A stretch of 64,000 nucleotides of DNA, taken from contig NC_087062.1 in assembly GCF_963678635.1 (NCBI RefSeq), positions 35,058,052-35,122,051 of the forward strand. Direction: 5' to 3'. This DNA comes from Symsagittifera roscoffensis (Eukaryota > Xenacoelomorpha > Acoela > Convolutidae). Under the pieces are notes generated by a model. The model was not told the DNA's origin, searched no databases, and saw only the letters and a list, made by a program, of their open reading frames with translations. The position numbers and the translations under genes were made by a program. Below, one piece after another: positions 1 through 9,971 of the stretch; the stretch's first letter is position 1, and every line of letters begins with the position of its first letter.

Positions 1-965
1 ATCTTAAGCCCTCCGTTCTTTTTGCTGTGTGCAAAAAAAAGGTGACAAAAAGACATTTTACAGGGCCTCTTAGAACGGGCTGCAAAGTTCCACTTACTTT
101 ACAGTGAATGGAATCTATATTTTTAACAATTTAATACAGAGGCAAGGCTGAGCTGCGCACCACTTTGGATACCAAACCAATATAACTTTGCAGCATAGCA
201 GGCAAAAAGTAAAATGGGAACCATAAATTAAAAAAATGGCAGAAAGTAAAACGGAAACCATTAATCCGAAAAAAACTATATAAATATTTAACTAATTCGA
301 GAGTTGAAAAATGGTCAAAAGGAATATAATATACATACATATCAGGTTAGAGCTATATGAATTAACGAAGTGAGAAAACGGGATCAAACGGTGTTCCCTT
401 ACCGCGTTACCTCCCGGACAATTCGGAATGAACCTGAATTGGTAAGGAATCTGAAAGTTGTTAATGTTCAATACAAAAAGCAAGATAAATTTCTTGCAGA
501 ATTTTAATAAAAGTTGTTAACGATAAAAGTGGTTTAATTCCATAATACTAGACACCTGCTCTCGCAAGTGTAAAAATCCACTTACCAAACTGAGAATCGA
601 TAGTGTTTTTTTCGGATCATTTCCTCTTTCGTAACTCAAGAGCGCTATTTGTCTAACTTTTAGCAAATGGACTTAAACTGAACTCATAAAGAGCGCAAAT
701 AACTAATTTCTTTCATAAAACATTAATATATATGATGCACTTCTATGGCTATTAGAGCATTTCAAGACTTTTTGTAGTAGATAAGCTCAGCTATACATTG
801 CATCAAAAAATATTGTGAGTAAATCAAGACCTGCTGTGTCGAGACATGAATAGATTTCTAGATGCAATATGAGCTGTTGCTTATCTGGTATGAGACACAA
901 GTGAAAAAAGAGAACACAACACACGTTTGAAGAATTTTGCAAGCTTGCAAACAAATTTTTCTCTG
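1..965. other. AT-rich non-genic stretch
   Basis: I see no coding region, RNA gene or clear repeat here. The open frames are short and of low complexity. The stretch ends at the trinucleotide tail of LINE A and is its 3' flank. Confidence 0.6.
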
Positions 966-966
966 A

Positions 967-1014
967 TTTATTATTATTATTATTATTATTATTAAGACTT
1001 CGCGACAAAGTCGC
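967..1014 (-). repeat. LINE A 3' terminus: hairpin plus (TAA)n tail
   Basis: Positions 967-993 are (TTA)n on the plus strand, which is a (TAA)n tail in LINE orientation. Positions 1002-1014 form a perfect 5-bp stem with a 3-nt loop (GCGAC-AAA-GTCGC). A 3' hairpin followed by a short tandem tail is typical of LINEs whose RT recognises its own 3' end. The fragment at 56014 has the same layout with a different sequence. Confidence 0.7.
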
Positions 1015-1041
1015 AGGGCGTTAACCCAAAAACTATGAAAA

Positions 1042-3900
1042 CTAAGGATGAGTTTCCCGGCAGTTTGCACAGTCCCAAGCGAAAATCCAAGTACATGGTT
1101 TGTCTGTATCGAAGTTTGCTTCAAACCAGCTCCAGAAAAAGGCAACGAGTCTTTTCTTGAGGCCCACGTCGTCAAGAAGGTTGACGTAGGATTGGAGTTT
1201 GTTAAATAATCGCGGAGTCCTGTACCAAAAATTACCACGGCCTGTCTCGAGCTTTAGATCTGGTAGTTCGAATATCTGCTTTTCTGAATTTCTTGTTGAA
1301 TATTTTTGAATATAGGGAGTCAGGTGGTTGTTAAGTGACACATTGTATTTTTTGCTGAGAAGCTTGGAGAGCATCAAGAGGTCACTGATCTGGAAATACA
1401 TCGATAAAGGAAGAATATTGAGAGCAGAGAGACGTTGCTTGTAGTTCAACTCAGGGTATCCTAAGATCCAGTCAGACGCTCTTCGTTGCACCTGTTCGAG
1501 GCTTTTCATGTCGGCTTTTGATAGACTCCAGACGCAACAGCCATAGGAAAGAATGGGAAGTACCATTGACTTGTACATGTTCAATCTTTGGTGCCAATGG
1601 AGACGTCTAGCAGAACTTCTCTTCAACATTGAGAGCACTCGATTGGATTTGCCGCAGATATAGGTGATATGCTCGCTCCACTTCAAGCTGGTCGAGATGA
1701 TAATTCCGAGGTCTTTTTCGGACGAGACAGTTTTCAGTTCTTCGTTATACAAAATCAGAGAGCTGGGCCAGTTTTTCGTAAAGGAGAGGAGATGACACTT
1801 ATCGACGTTGAAAATCATATCGTTCAAGTCGCACCACGTTTCCAATAGTCGTAAATCTTGTTGGAGAAACGAAGAACAGCCTTTATCTCGAATTGACAAT
1901 AATTTGGTATCATCAGCGAATAAGAAGGGTAAAGACAACAAGCCATCGGTTATGTCCATCACGTAGATCAGGAACAAAAGGGGACCAAGGATGGATCCTT
2001 GGGGAACGCCACTAGTGACTAACAGGAAACCGGATGTTGCTTCGCCAATCTGAACATATTGCTTCCGACCAGATAGATAACTCTTAATTATTTTCAGCAG
2101 ATTTCCTCCGCCTAGATGCTGAAGCTTCTGGAGAAGAATGCTGTGATTGATTTTGTCAAAGGCTTTTGAGAAGTCTAAGTACACTGTTTCGACAAAATTG
2201 CCAGGGTTCAACACGCCTTTATAAATGTTGTCAAGGAAGATCAAGAGTTGTAATACAGGCGATTTCCGCTTCTGGAAGACAAATTGACATGAAGGAAAGC
2301 GATCGTACACAAACTCAAATAACGCATCAAATATGCATTTCTCGAACACTTTAGAACAGATGTTCAACAACGTAATAGGTCGATAGTTGGTAACGTCTGC
2401 TTTTGATCCTTTTTTGAAAAGAGGGCTTATCTTCCCAACTTTCCACTGGTCTGGAAATACGCAAGTTTGTTGTATTTTATAGAAGAGTTTTGATAGAGAC
2501 AGTGAAAGTTCGGGTACTTCTTTGAAAAGAACAGGCGGAAGTTGGTCGGGGCCACGTGACTTCGTAACATCCAGTACCACAAGAGTTTGGCTGATTTTGA
2601 GCGGGGAAATGTCGTAGTCGGTCAGAACAGGATTACTAGGAGCTTCAGGGCGCGTTGACGCCGGTGAAAACACGGAGTTGAAATACTTGTTGAACATTTC
2701 GCATTGGTGTGTTGCGCTTTCAGCAGTCTGGTTGCCCCAGTGAATCTTAGCTGGAATTAGCGAGCTACTGTTCAGGGACTTGAAGTAATCAAAAAGGTGC
2801 TTGGTGCTCCTGCCTTCAGCAAGTTTGGATTCGTAATCGGCTTTGTCAGTTTCAAGAGCATTTGACAGAACTGCTTCCGAGTACTGTATTTTCTGAAATA
2901 TGGTAGCGGATGGTTTGACCGCGCCTTTCTTCTTCAAAATTTTCAGTTTCTTCATCAGACGGGACGATTCTGGTGAAACCCAGGGAGGCAACGTAATTCG
3001 GTGCGAAGTCTTGAAAGGAATACAGCGCAACATCAGTGCACGCAACCATACATGCCATTCCTCCAGCAACACATTCGGATTCGACCAGCACTTTCCAACG
3101 AAAGGAAACTCGGATATCAAGGCGGAGAGACTAGCATAGTCGGCATGTGCAAAGCTGAAGCGCTGCATAGGTGTTGAAACGGGTTCTTTCTCTGACACGG
3201 AAATTGCTATAGAGATGGGATAATGATCAGAAAATGGATAGGAACCAAGGACAGTATCATCAATGTTCACTGAGATGATGGGGTCTGGAGAGGAGACAGC
3301 AACAACATCGAACAACTTTGAAGACGTTGTGTTGAAATCGACTACTTGCAACATGTTGAATCTCTCAAGAAGTCTGACGATATGCGTTTCATAAGCATCG
3401 TCAGAACTGAGTGTGACCCAATCAATTCCAGGCAAGTTGGCATCGCCAGTAATGAAGACTAAGTCTAGAGGCAATTTAACTCTCATGAGTTCTGAAAAGA
3501 TAGATTCCCATTTATCTAAGCTCCATCGATACGAACTATTAGCAGGAGGATTGTAGATGCAAACCAAGGGCAAAGAGAAGCTTGCGAGGGTAACTCGACA
3601 AGCTATTACGTCCATATTATCAGTTACATTTAGCTTTAATGGAGAATGCAGAAGAAAGCTGGCTATACCAATGAGAACACCACCATGCTTGGAAACTCCG
3701 TTATGTGCCGGTCGTTCACTGCGATATAAGCAAAACTGAGGTAATTGACATTCGGCGTCATTAAAATCGGTCGTTAACCAGGTTTCAGACAGGCAGAGAA
3801 AGTGTGGCATGGATAAAATAATAGACTTCGCGAAAGAAGTTCTTCTGTCAATTGAGATAAGACTGCGAACGTTAAAAACCAGAACTTGCAGGGACTGTAG
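1042..3900 (-). CDS. LINE A ORF2: APE endonuclease and reverse transcriptase
   Basis: Cuts target DNA and reverse-transcribes the element RNA by target-primed reverse transcription. Translation from the codon after the UGA at 3901-3903 gives an N-terminal stretch with NVRSL, the usual first strand of LINE endonucleases. The first Met is only 31 codons later (3810). The endonuclease half shows LSETWL, ITGDANLPGID (usual GDFN changed to GDAN) and SDHYPIS. The RT half shows [44 protein letters not shown] and the catalytic FADDTK. The C-terminus carries a Cys-rich CTWIFAWDCANCRE motif also found in the fragment at 56075. No break is visible. I begin the feature after the UGA because the Met at 3810 would remove part of the endonuclease fold, so readthrough or reinitiation is likely. 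Confidence 0.88.
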   Translation of the reverse strand, partial: LQSLQVLVFNVRSLISIDRRTSFAKSIILSMPHFLCLSETWLTTDFNDAECQLPQFCLYRSERPAHNGVSKHGGVLIGIASFLLHSPLKLNVTDNMDVIACRVTLASFSLPLVCIYNPPANSSYRWSLDKWESIFSELMRVKLPLDLVFITGDANLPGIDWVTLSSDDAYETHIVRLLERFNMLQVVDFNTTSSKLFDVVAVSSPDPIISVNIDDTVLGSYPFSDHYPISIAISVSEKEPVSTPMQRFSFAHADYASLSALISEFPFVGKCWSNPNVLLEEWHVWLRALMLRCIPFKTSHRITLPPWVSPESSRLMKKLKILKKKGAVKPSATIFQKIQYSEAVLSNALETDKADYESKLAEGRSTKHLFDYFKSLNSSSLIPAKIHWGNQTAESATHQCEMFNKYFNSVFSPASTRPEAPSNPVLTDYDISPLKISQTLVVLDVTKSRGPDQLPPVLFKEVPELSLSLSKLFYKIQQTCVFPDQWKVGKISPLFKKGSKADVTNYRPITLLNICSKVFEKCIFDALFEFVYDRFPSCQFVFQKRKSPVLQLLIFLDNIYKGVLNPGNFVETVYLDFSKAFDKINHSILLQKLQHLGGGNLLKIIKSYLSGRKQYVQIGEATSGFLLVTSGVPQGSILGPLLFLIYVMDITDGLLSLPFLFADDTKLLSIRDKGCSSFLQQDLRLLETWCDLNDMIFNVDKCHLLSFTKNWPSSLILYNEELKTVSSEKDLGIIISTSLKWSEHITYICGKSNRVLSMLKRSSARRLHWHQRLNMYKSMVLPILSYGCCVWSLSKADMKSLEQVQRRASDWILGYPELNYKQRLSALNILPLSMYFQISDLLMLSKLLSKKYNVSLNNHLTPYIQKYSTRNSEKQIFELPDLKLETGRGNFWYRTPRLFNKLQSYVNLLDDVGLKKRLVAFFWSWFEANFDTDKPCTWIFAWDCANCRETHP

Positions 3901-4818
3901 TCAATCTGTTCTGCTGCCAATAGTATTATCATCAAGTTTAACATCACTCAGATCGACTGGGTTGTCGTCAAGGTACAGCTTTAAAGACCGCAATTTTAGA
4001 CGTGTAGAACTGATTCCACATAACAGCAGCTGCCGACGCTTGTACAGGCACGCATTCTCTTGTTCACGGTCGGCCTTGCTGAGCCCGCGTGAAATAAAGA
4101 CACGTTTTTCGAAGCTTCTGAGGTGTGTAGATTTGGCGATGATTTTTCGAACATCGTAAACACTTTTCAGAGTCACGAAAAGGGTGCGTGGTCTACCTTT
4201 ATCTTTATTAAGCTTGCCTAGGCGTATAACATCGCTGATTTGTGGTGTTTCTGACAGGTGATCGAAAACTGCAGAGACAACAGCAAGTTCACAGTCAATT
4301 AATTCAGCGGGAGATTTATTGGGAAATTCTTCAATGCCATCAATGCGTAGTTGGAGAGGAACTGCTGACTCGTCCATATGGCGCTTGGGAATACTCGCTG
4401 TTGGCGGAGTTGCCAGATTAACAGGTATGCTTTCAACCGACTTAGAGAGTTTCACCACATCAGAGTAAATGGAATGACAATTTTCGTTCATAGTTTTCTC
4501 CATTTTAGGAAGGCTGGATGTCAGGTCTGAGATGCCCGAGGAGAGAGATTTGAGATTTTCTGCCATCGCAGCTTCCTTGTTCCAAGAAACTTTCAGTTGG
4601 GAAACACTCTCCCTGACCAGGCATTTCAAACTATCTTTTGGCAAACTAGATAACAATCTGTTAATATCGTCGTCGTTCGCCCAGACTAATTCACTGATGG
4701 TCGGATAATAATCCTTCGTCGGTATACCCCGCGCGCTGCTTGGGTCGGGCATTGCAGTCGAATTGTAAAGATAGAAATTCTTTGATGCGCGGTGAAAAGG
4801 CGGAACTGCACCGCGCAT
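3901..4818 (-). CDS. LINE A ORF1 RNA-binding protein
   Basis: A 305-residue nucleic-acid chaperone-type ORF1 protein. Residues about 75-130 look coiled-coil (SWNKEAAMAENLKSL and on). Residues about 150-260 contain an RRM-like segment (LRIDGIEEFPNKS, DVIRLGK, RPRTLFVTL) and then a basic helix-rich part (SRGLSKADREQE), as in the L1-type ORF1 family. The frame ends with UGA followed directly by CUA CAG, and the downstream frame (ORF2) is the same frame. The start at 4818 is the first Met; upstream is AT-rich repeat DNA. Confidence 0.8.
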   Translation of the reverse strand: MRGAVPPFHRASKNFYLYNSTAMPDPSSARGIPTKDYYPTISELVWANDDDINRLLSSLPKDSLKCLVRESVSQLKVSWNKEAAMAENLKSLSSGISDLTSSLPKMEKTMNENCHSIYSDVVKLSKSVESIPVNLATPPTASIPKRHMDESAVPLQLRIDGIEEFPNKSPAELIDCELAVVSAVFDHLSETPQISDVIRLGKLNKDKGRPRTLFVTLKSVYDVRKIIAKSTHLRSFEKRVFISRGLSKADREQENACLYKRRQLLLCGISSTRLKLRSLKLYLDDNPVDLSDVKLDDNTIGSRTD

Positions 4819-4860
4819 TTGTTTCAGTTGATTGTTCTAGGAAAAAACTATTGCAATAGT

Positions 4861-4920
4861 ATTTCAAATATTGCACTGATTTTTCAAATATTGCACTTGT
4901 TTTTCAAATATTGCAAATTT
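4861..4920. repeat. Three 20-bp tandem units
   Basis: Three consecutive 20-bp units share the core TTTTCAAATATTGCA. They lie just upstream of LINE A ORF1 in LINE orientation. They could be the LINE 5' UTR or pre-existing target DNA. Confidence 0.7.
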
Positions 4921-5077
4921 TAACAAGCATACTGAACACACATCATGAAGACCTATAAAAGTGATAATCATTTCGTTCTTTTTCATTTGAACTATTTAAA
5001 AACGCTTTCAATTACACGGAAAAGAACAGCTGAAAAAAAGAACAGCTGAAAAAAGTTTTGGCTGAATTCGAACCTTA

Positions 5078-5143
5078 GCCCTCCCAGGCGTTGTCATTAA
5101 CTCTAAACCAGCCCTCTCAGGCGTTGTCATTAACTCTAAACCA
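5078..5143. repeat. 33-bp tandem repeat, two units
   Basis: Two adjacent 33-bp units (beginning GCCCTCCCAGGCGTTG) differ at one base. They are copied at 9006-9071 by the larger duplication. Confidence 0.85.
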
Positions 5144-5204
5144 AGTGGGCGCGAAAAGTTTTATTAATAACACAGAGGCGAAGCTGCGCTTCGCAAACAC
5201 TTGC

Positions 5205-5650
5205 GAGAACACGACCAAAAAGCAGCTCTGTCAAGTTAAATAAAAGTAGAAATGATCCTCGAATTAGCAAAAACTCGGATACGTGGAAGATTCGAATCTA
5301 CAACCTACTGCAATCAAGAGATTTTGAGTCTCACGCACATCTCCTCAGCAACTCAAGCTTAATAATCGACAAACACTAGTCACGAATAAAGCAGCTAAAT
5401 ATGCTAACCAATTGCCAATGCGATTCAGCACCAAATACAAATAGACTCAAAAACACGACAAAAAGCAGCACTAGACAATGCAACAAGAAAAAACATAAAT
5501 AAGCCTCAAATGAGCAAAAATTCGGCTAGGTCTACGATTCGATCTGCGACCAGAAATGAAGAGATTTTGAGTCTCACGCACTAACCACTCAGCCACGCAC
5601 GCTTCATCACCACAAAACTCTAGTCACGAATAAAGCGGGTACATATGCTA
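5205..5650 (-). repeat. Dimer of tRNA-derived SINE-like units
   Basis: Two diverged direct units (about 5205-5400 and 5448-5650) share CACGAC(C)AAAAAGCAGC starts and endings with CTAGTCACGAATAAAGC. Read on the minus strand, each has a tRNA-like core (5355-5281 and 5600-5524): an A-box-like GTGGCTGAGTGG, an anticodon stem-loop GAGA-CTCAAAA-TCTC giving CAA, and a B-box-like GATTCGAATC or GATCGAATC. This points to a tRNA-Leu-derived SINE head; there is no sign of a working tRNA gene. The pair is repeated at 9133-9578. Confidence 0.55.
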
Positions 5651-6043
5651 ATAAACTGCCAACGCAATTAAGCAAAAGTGTCGCCAAACACCAGTAGACA
5701 ATTTTGCAATTAATAATTTCGAATATAACAAACTGAAGGCATCCACACTAACTTTGCATGCAACAAATTGCAAAGCATAAAGCCACATTATGTATAAATT
5801 ATTCATTTCGAACATTGCAAGATATTTTGGGTTGGAAAATTTCTGAAATCGAGTTTTTAATATAGTGATTTTGTTTGAAACAAATAGCTTTTTTTTGGTT
5901 GATTTGATGAATTAAAAATGCATCAACTGTGTTAATTTATTACTATTTGAATGTCAAAGCACAGACTATGAAAACGCTGTAAAGGTTACCCACTATTTGG
6001 TTGCCGCACCATAAAAGTGCTGCACCAATGTTAGCGACTTAGG

Positions 6044-7771
6044 CAGGCCTGCCAACTTTTATAAAAAGAAACATGACCCTGGGACGACCTTGAAAAACGA
6101 ACTTTATATGAACCTAAAAATAACGTTTTCCAACTTTCAGAAAAACATGGTCAATTAAACCATTTATTTCTTGACAAATATTGAGTCAATGACAACTGCA
6201 GACTGTTGATCCATTTTGACCACAGAAACAGTTCGTTGGTTATGGAGCAGTTCCTTCTTTTCAAGAGCTTTTTTAGCCTCGTCAATGCTAGAATCAACTT
6301 CGTTCAGCTGGTTCTTGAGAGCTATGGGAGTTATTCGCTTGAAAACATGCATTCTGGTGTTGACTCTCAGCGAACTTCATGCGCGAGAATATGACAATTC
6401 TTAGTCAGAGGGCTGACAAGGAAAGGTTGAAACCTTTTGAGCAAAACTTGTATTTGCAAAGCAAATTGTTTGTTCCTTGATACAATTATGGACTGTTCTA
6501 CATGCTTTTCAAGCGAATACAGAGCCGACTGAACTATAGGAACATTTGAACAGAAAAGTTTATTGTTCACAGGCGAGAATACCATGGGCACAACAACTCC
6601 GCCACTATTTTTCTTGTAAAGACGTTGTAGAAGTTGACTGGCCACTGTCAAAATCAAGGACAGTTGATCATGCACAGTCAAACTGGGGCCCTGCAGAGCT
6701 TTTGTCAGATTATGAATAGGTTTAACATGAAGAACTGTCTGATCCAAATGGACCACAAAGTTTTTGAACTTCAGAATATCTTTCAGATGCTGCTCGTCAG
6801 ACATAAATACCACCTTTTCAACAATTTTGAACTTATCCAGAACTCCTTGTAGCAGCTTGAAAATTGACAAAAATTGTGCACTACTGTACTTCGCTCCCCT
6901 GTGACATCGAGTGCCAAACACATCGGTTGCAGAAGTGATCTGGCTTTCAGAGAAGAAGAAACAAAAGCTGAAAACCCTTCTGCAAACTTAATCACTTTCG
7001 TAAGCTCAGACACAAAAAAAGTCAGTATTAACTTTGACATTTAGTTCCATGGTCCTCAAATATCGATTTTTTCGAACACCGTCCGCATAGTAAACAACCC
7101 AGAGTTCAATCCTTGTTTTACCATAAGATGTTTCGTCGAGATGAATACCGACCAACTTGTCTTTGATTTCATTTTTCAAAAAAGTACGAGCGTATTGGGC
7201 TATTCCGTGAACTGCCACATAGGTTGCTTTCATCTTTCCACATTTAATAATAGCGTGGCCCGAATCGGGAAACACTTGTTTGTACTTCCCGCGAGCACCA
7301 GATGCCGAATCACTGGAAGCGAAAGACTGGCCGTTCACCACAAAATCAAGAACATGAATAATAAGTGCACTCAATCGCTGGCAATCAGTCCTAATGTCGG
7401 GAGTTGCAGCGCGCGCAGTTACCGCTTTCTTGTGTAGCTGAGTCTCTTCATGTTGCTTTAGATCGAATCGCCCATGTGAAATCCGAAAAACGCGATTATC
7501 CAATTTGCATCGGACTTGGTCCTGGTTCTCTGCATTGGCCCAAGAAAACCCCTCGAGTAGAGCTGATGACACAGTACATTTTCCCATTCTCTGGAACAAA
7601 TCAACTTTCGAAAAAAATGAAGGTTTAAAAAAAACCTATATAAAATAGACGCACTACGTGTAACTCATTGAAAAACAATTAAAAACATGAAATATGAACT
7701 CTCGCTCAAATATGAAACAAATATGAACCATATAAACTAGTTCATATAATATGAACTAGTTGGCAGGCCTG
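6044..7771 (-). mobile_element. hAT DNA transposon, copy 1
   Basis: The ends are perfect 13-bp inverted repeats, CAGGCCTGCCAAC and GTTGGCAGGCCTG. The element is flanked by the identical 8-bp duplication GACTTAGG at 6036-6043 and 7772-7779. TIR sequence, 8-bp TSD and a BED-type zinc finger in the encoded protein are all diagnostic of the hAT superfamily. It is inserted in the 5' region of LINE B. At 1728 bp it is short for an autonomous hAT, and its gene is frameshifted. Confidence 0.92.
6164..7599 (-). pseudogene. hAT transposase-like gene, frameshifted (copy 1)
   Basis: The N-terminal frame (7599-7006) begins with a BED-like finger: VRCKLDNRVF, where the second Cys of the usual CxxC is Asp, then HEETQLHKK. 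It continues to a hAT-like catalytic segment, IHLDETSYGKTRIELWV. The frame changes at a T7 run near 7015 and continues at 7040-6783 (TKVIKFAEGFSAFVSS). It changes again near 6920 (TRCHRGAKYSSAQF to 6367), and a last short frame runs 6352-6164. The duplicate at 10092-11527 has the same breaks, so they predate the duplication. The C-terminal hAT dimerisation region is not recognisable. Not expected to be active. Confidence 0.65.
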
Positions 7772-7903
7772 GACTTAGGTTGGAAAAAAAGAAGGTTGGT
7801 ACTAAGTACTAATACTTAGCCTAATTGTTGTGATAAACTTATTAAATAGTTTCAGATTTGGACTGAACACTGAGATAACTCTTACACCTTACTGGGAGCT
7901 ATC

Positions 7904-8520
7904 ATGATGTTGAACATTATCAAAGAAAAATTTAACCAACTGTCGAATGATATTGATCCATCTTTGAAATCAATTCTGCAAGATCTTTTATGCCATGTTG
8001 AAACTCAAAGCGGCACCATTGCAAACATGAAAAATGAATTAATTTAGAAAAAGTAAATGATCTGGAGCGCTATTCCTCAAAAGATTGTATCATTATAAAC
8101 AATATACCTCTGCGACATGGCTCTGATTATGTAGAAGATGTAATCGCATTCTTTTGTGAAGCAATTGACATCTATGTGCCTCGTGATTCCATGGTAGCGT
8201 GTCACCCTCTAGGCCCAATTCGCGACATCAAAAACCCCCCAGCCATTATTGTGAAATTTGTCTATTTTGATATGAAAGACCGTATCTGGGCAAGGAAGCA
8301 TTTTTTACGACATTATCTCAATCAGATCAATAAAAAACCTGCATACCTTTTTGAGAGACTGACAAAGAAAGATTCAGATTTACTCGACTACATGAAAGGC
8401 CTTAATTTGAATACAACAACGAACAATTGCGCACCGCAAGTCTTTATGAAGCGTAAGAACGGGAAGGTGTTCACTCGTAATGTTGCAGACTCGGTTGATG
8501 CGGAAACGTTGCTCAATTAG
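7904..8520 (+). pseudogene. LINE B ORF1 (copy 1)
   Basis: Begins with an ATG at 7904 (IIKEKFNQLSNDID). A frameshift/stop near 8045 precedes a coiled-coil end (KVNDLERYSS) and the RRM-like ORF1 core IIINNIPLRHGSDY, with NPPAIIVKF and a basic C-terminus ending at a TAG (8518-8520). This order is that of LINE ORF1 proteins. Copy 1 keeps a longer frame than copy 2 because copy 2 lost one T in the T-run near 12233. Confidence 0.65.
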
Positions 8521-8946
8521 GAAATCAAGATGCAAGATGAGGCTAAATGTCAACACGACATCGCCAAAACGAGTGTCTCCGCCAAGTCCCGGGTCGGATC
8601 AGCAAATCCTTGATTATGTTAAGAAGCACAGAAATGAACCTGAAAAAATTGTGCAGTATGTTGATAACTTAGCAAAACAATCTCCTCAAACTGAGCTTCA
8701 TTCTAATGTTAGCAATACTTCAAGTGTGTTTACTGTGTTTACTTCAAGACAAGACAGCCTCAGTAGGGACTTTTATTCAATCTCATTTTTATTTTATTTC
8801 ATTTTATGTCCCCATCGTCATTTACCCAAATTCTTGAGGCCGTTTCATTACTAAATGTTAACGTGCGATCACTTAAATCTAATTTTTAAGCCTTTAAAGT
8901 AAGTCTTGAGCAACTTGCAATAGCCCCAGCAGTTATCGCTGTCACT

Positions 8947-8960
8947 GAAAAGAACAGCTG
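8947..8960. other. Duplication junction inside LINE B
   Basis: LINE B endonuclease coding sequence (ending VIAVTE) is cut at GTCACTGAAA and joins directly to the start of the duplicated unit (AAGAACAGCTG). The uninterrupted continuation is at 12868-12890. A 5-nt overlap (GAAAA) is shared between the two sides, which suggests microhomology joining. Confidence 0.75.
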
Positions 8961-9132
8961 AAAAAAAGAACAGCTGAAAAAAGTTTTGGCTGAATTCGAA
9001 CCTTAGCCCTCCCAGGCGTTGTCATTAACTCTAAACCAGCCCTCTCAGGCGTTGTCATTAACTCTAAACCAAGTGGGCGCGAAAAGTTTTATTAATAACA
9101 CAGAGGCGAAGCTGCGCTTCGCAAACACTTGC

Positions 9133-9578
9133 GAGAACACGACCAAAAAGCAGCTCTGTCAAGTTAAATAAAAGTAGAAATGATCCTCGAATTAGCAAAA
9201 ACTCGGATACGTGGAAGATTCGAATCTACAACCTACTGCAATCAAGAGATTTTGAGTCTCACGCACATCTCCTCAGCAACTCAAGCTTAATAATCGACAA
9301 ACACTAGTCACGAATAAAGCAGCTAAATATGCTAACCAATTGCCAATGCGATTCAGCACCAAATACAAATAGACTCAAAAACACGACAAAAAGCAGCACT
9401 AGACAATGCAACAAGAAAAAACATAAATAAGCCTCAAATGAGCAAAAATTCGGCTAGGTCTACGATTCGATCTGCGACCAGAAATGAAGAGATTTTGAGT
9501 CTCACGCACTAACCACTCAGCCACGCACGCTTCATCACCACAAAACTCTAGTCACGAATAAAGCGGGTACATATGCTA
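9133..9578 (-). repeat. SINE-like dimer (duplicate copy)
   Basis: Same tRNA-Leu-like units as at 5205-5650, with cores at 9283-9209 and 9528-9452. Identical to copy 1 as far as I can see. Confidence 0.5.
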
Positions 9579-9971
9579 ATAAACTGCCAACGCAATTAAG
9601 CAAAAGTGTCGCCAAACACCAGTAGACAATTTTGCAATTAATAATTTCGAATATAACAAACTGAAGGCATCCACACTAACTTTGCATGCAACAAATTGCA
9701 AAGCATAAAGCCACATTATGTATAAATTATTCATTTCGAACATTGCAAGATATTTTGGGTTGGAAAATTTCTGAAATCGAGTTTTTAATATAGTGATTTT
9801 GTTTGAAACAAATAGCTTTTTTTTGGTTGATTTGATGAATTAAAAATGCATCAACTGTGTTAATTTATTACTATTTGAATGTCAAAGCACAGACTATGAA
9901 AACGCTGTAAAGGTTACCCACTATTTGGTTGCCGCACCATAAAAGTGCTGCACCAATGTTAGCGACTTAGG

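Larger units (their letters stand above)
967..4850 (-). mobile_element. LINE A, nearly full-length non-LTR retrotransposon
   Basis: The element reads on the minus strand. A coiled-coil/RNA-binding ORF1 (4818-3901) is followed in the same frame by an endonuclease-reverse transcriptase ORF2 (3900-1042). A short 3' UTR then contains a perfect hairpin (1002-1014) and a trinucleotide tail (TAA)n. APE-type endonuclease, RT and a microsatellite tail fit the CR1/L2-like part of the LINE tree; the exact clade is inference. Both ORFs are unbroken over more than 1200 codons apart from one UGA between them, so the copy is young. The 5' end near 4850 is approximate, set by the last ORF1 codon and the start of 20-bp repeats. 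I could not identify a target-site duplication. Confidence 0.85.
5019..8946. repeat. 3.93-kb tandem duplication, copy 1
   Basis: The segment is repeated directly at 8947-12873 with a constant offset of 3928 bases. I found two differences: one base substitution (about 7007 versus 10935) and one T missing from a T-run in copy 2 (about 8305 versus 12233). The left breakpoint falls in a 15-bp tandem motif (AAAGAACAGCTGAAA). The right breakpoint falls in the endonuclease start of LINE B, just after GTCACTGAAA. It contains two SINE-like units, a hAT element and LINE B ORF1. It is either a very recent duplication or an assembly artefact. Confidence 0.95.

Noticed and set aside
5281-5600. Functional tRNA-Leu genes
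   Set aside because: Acceptor and T stems do not pair well, and two diverged units in tandem with shared flanks indicate SINE-like repeats.
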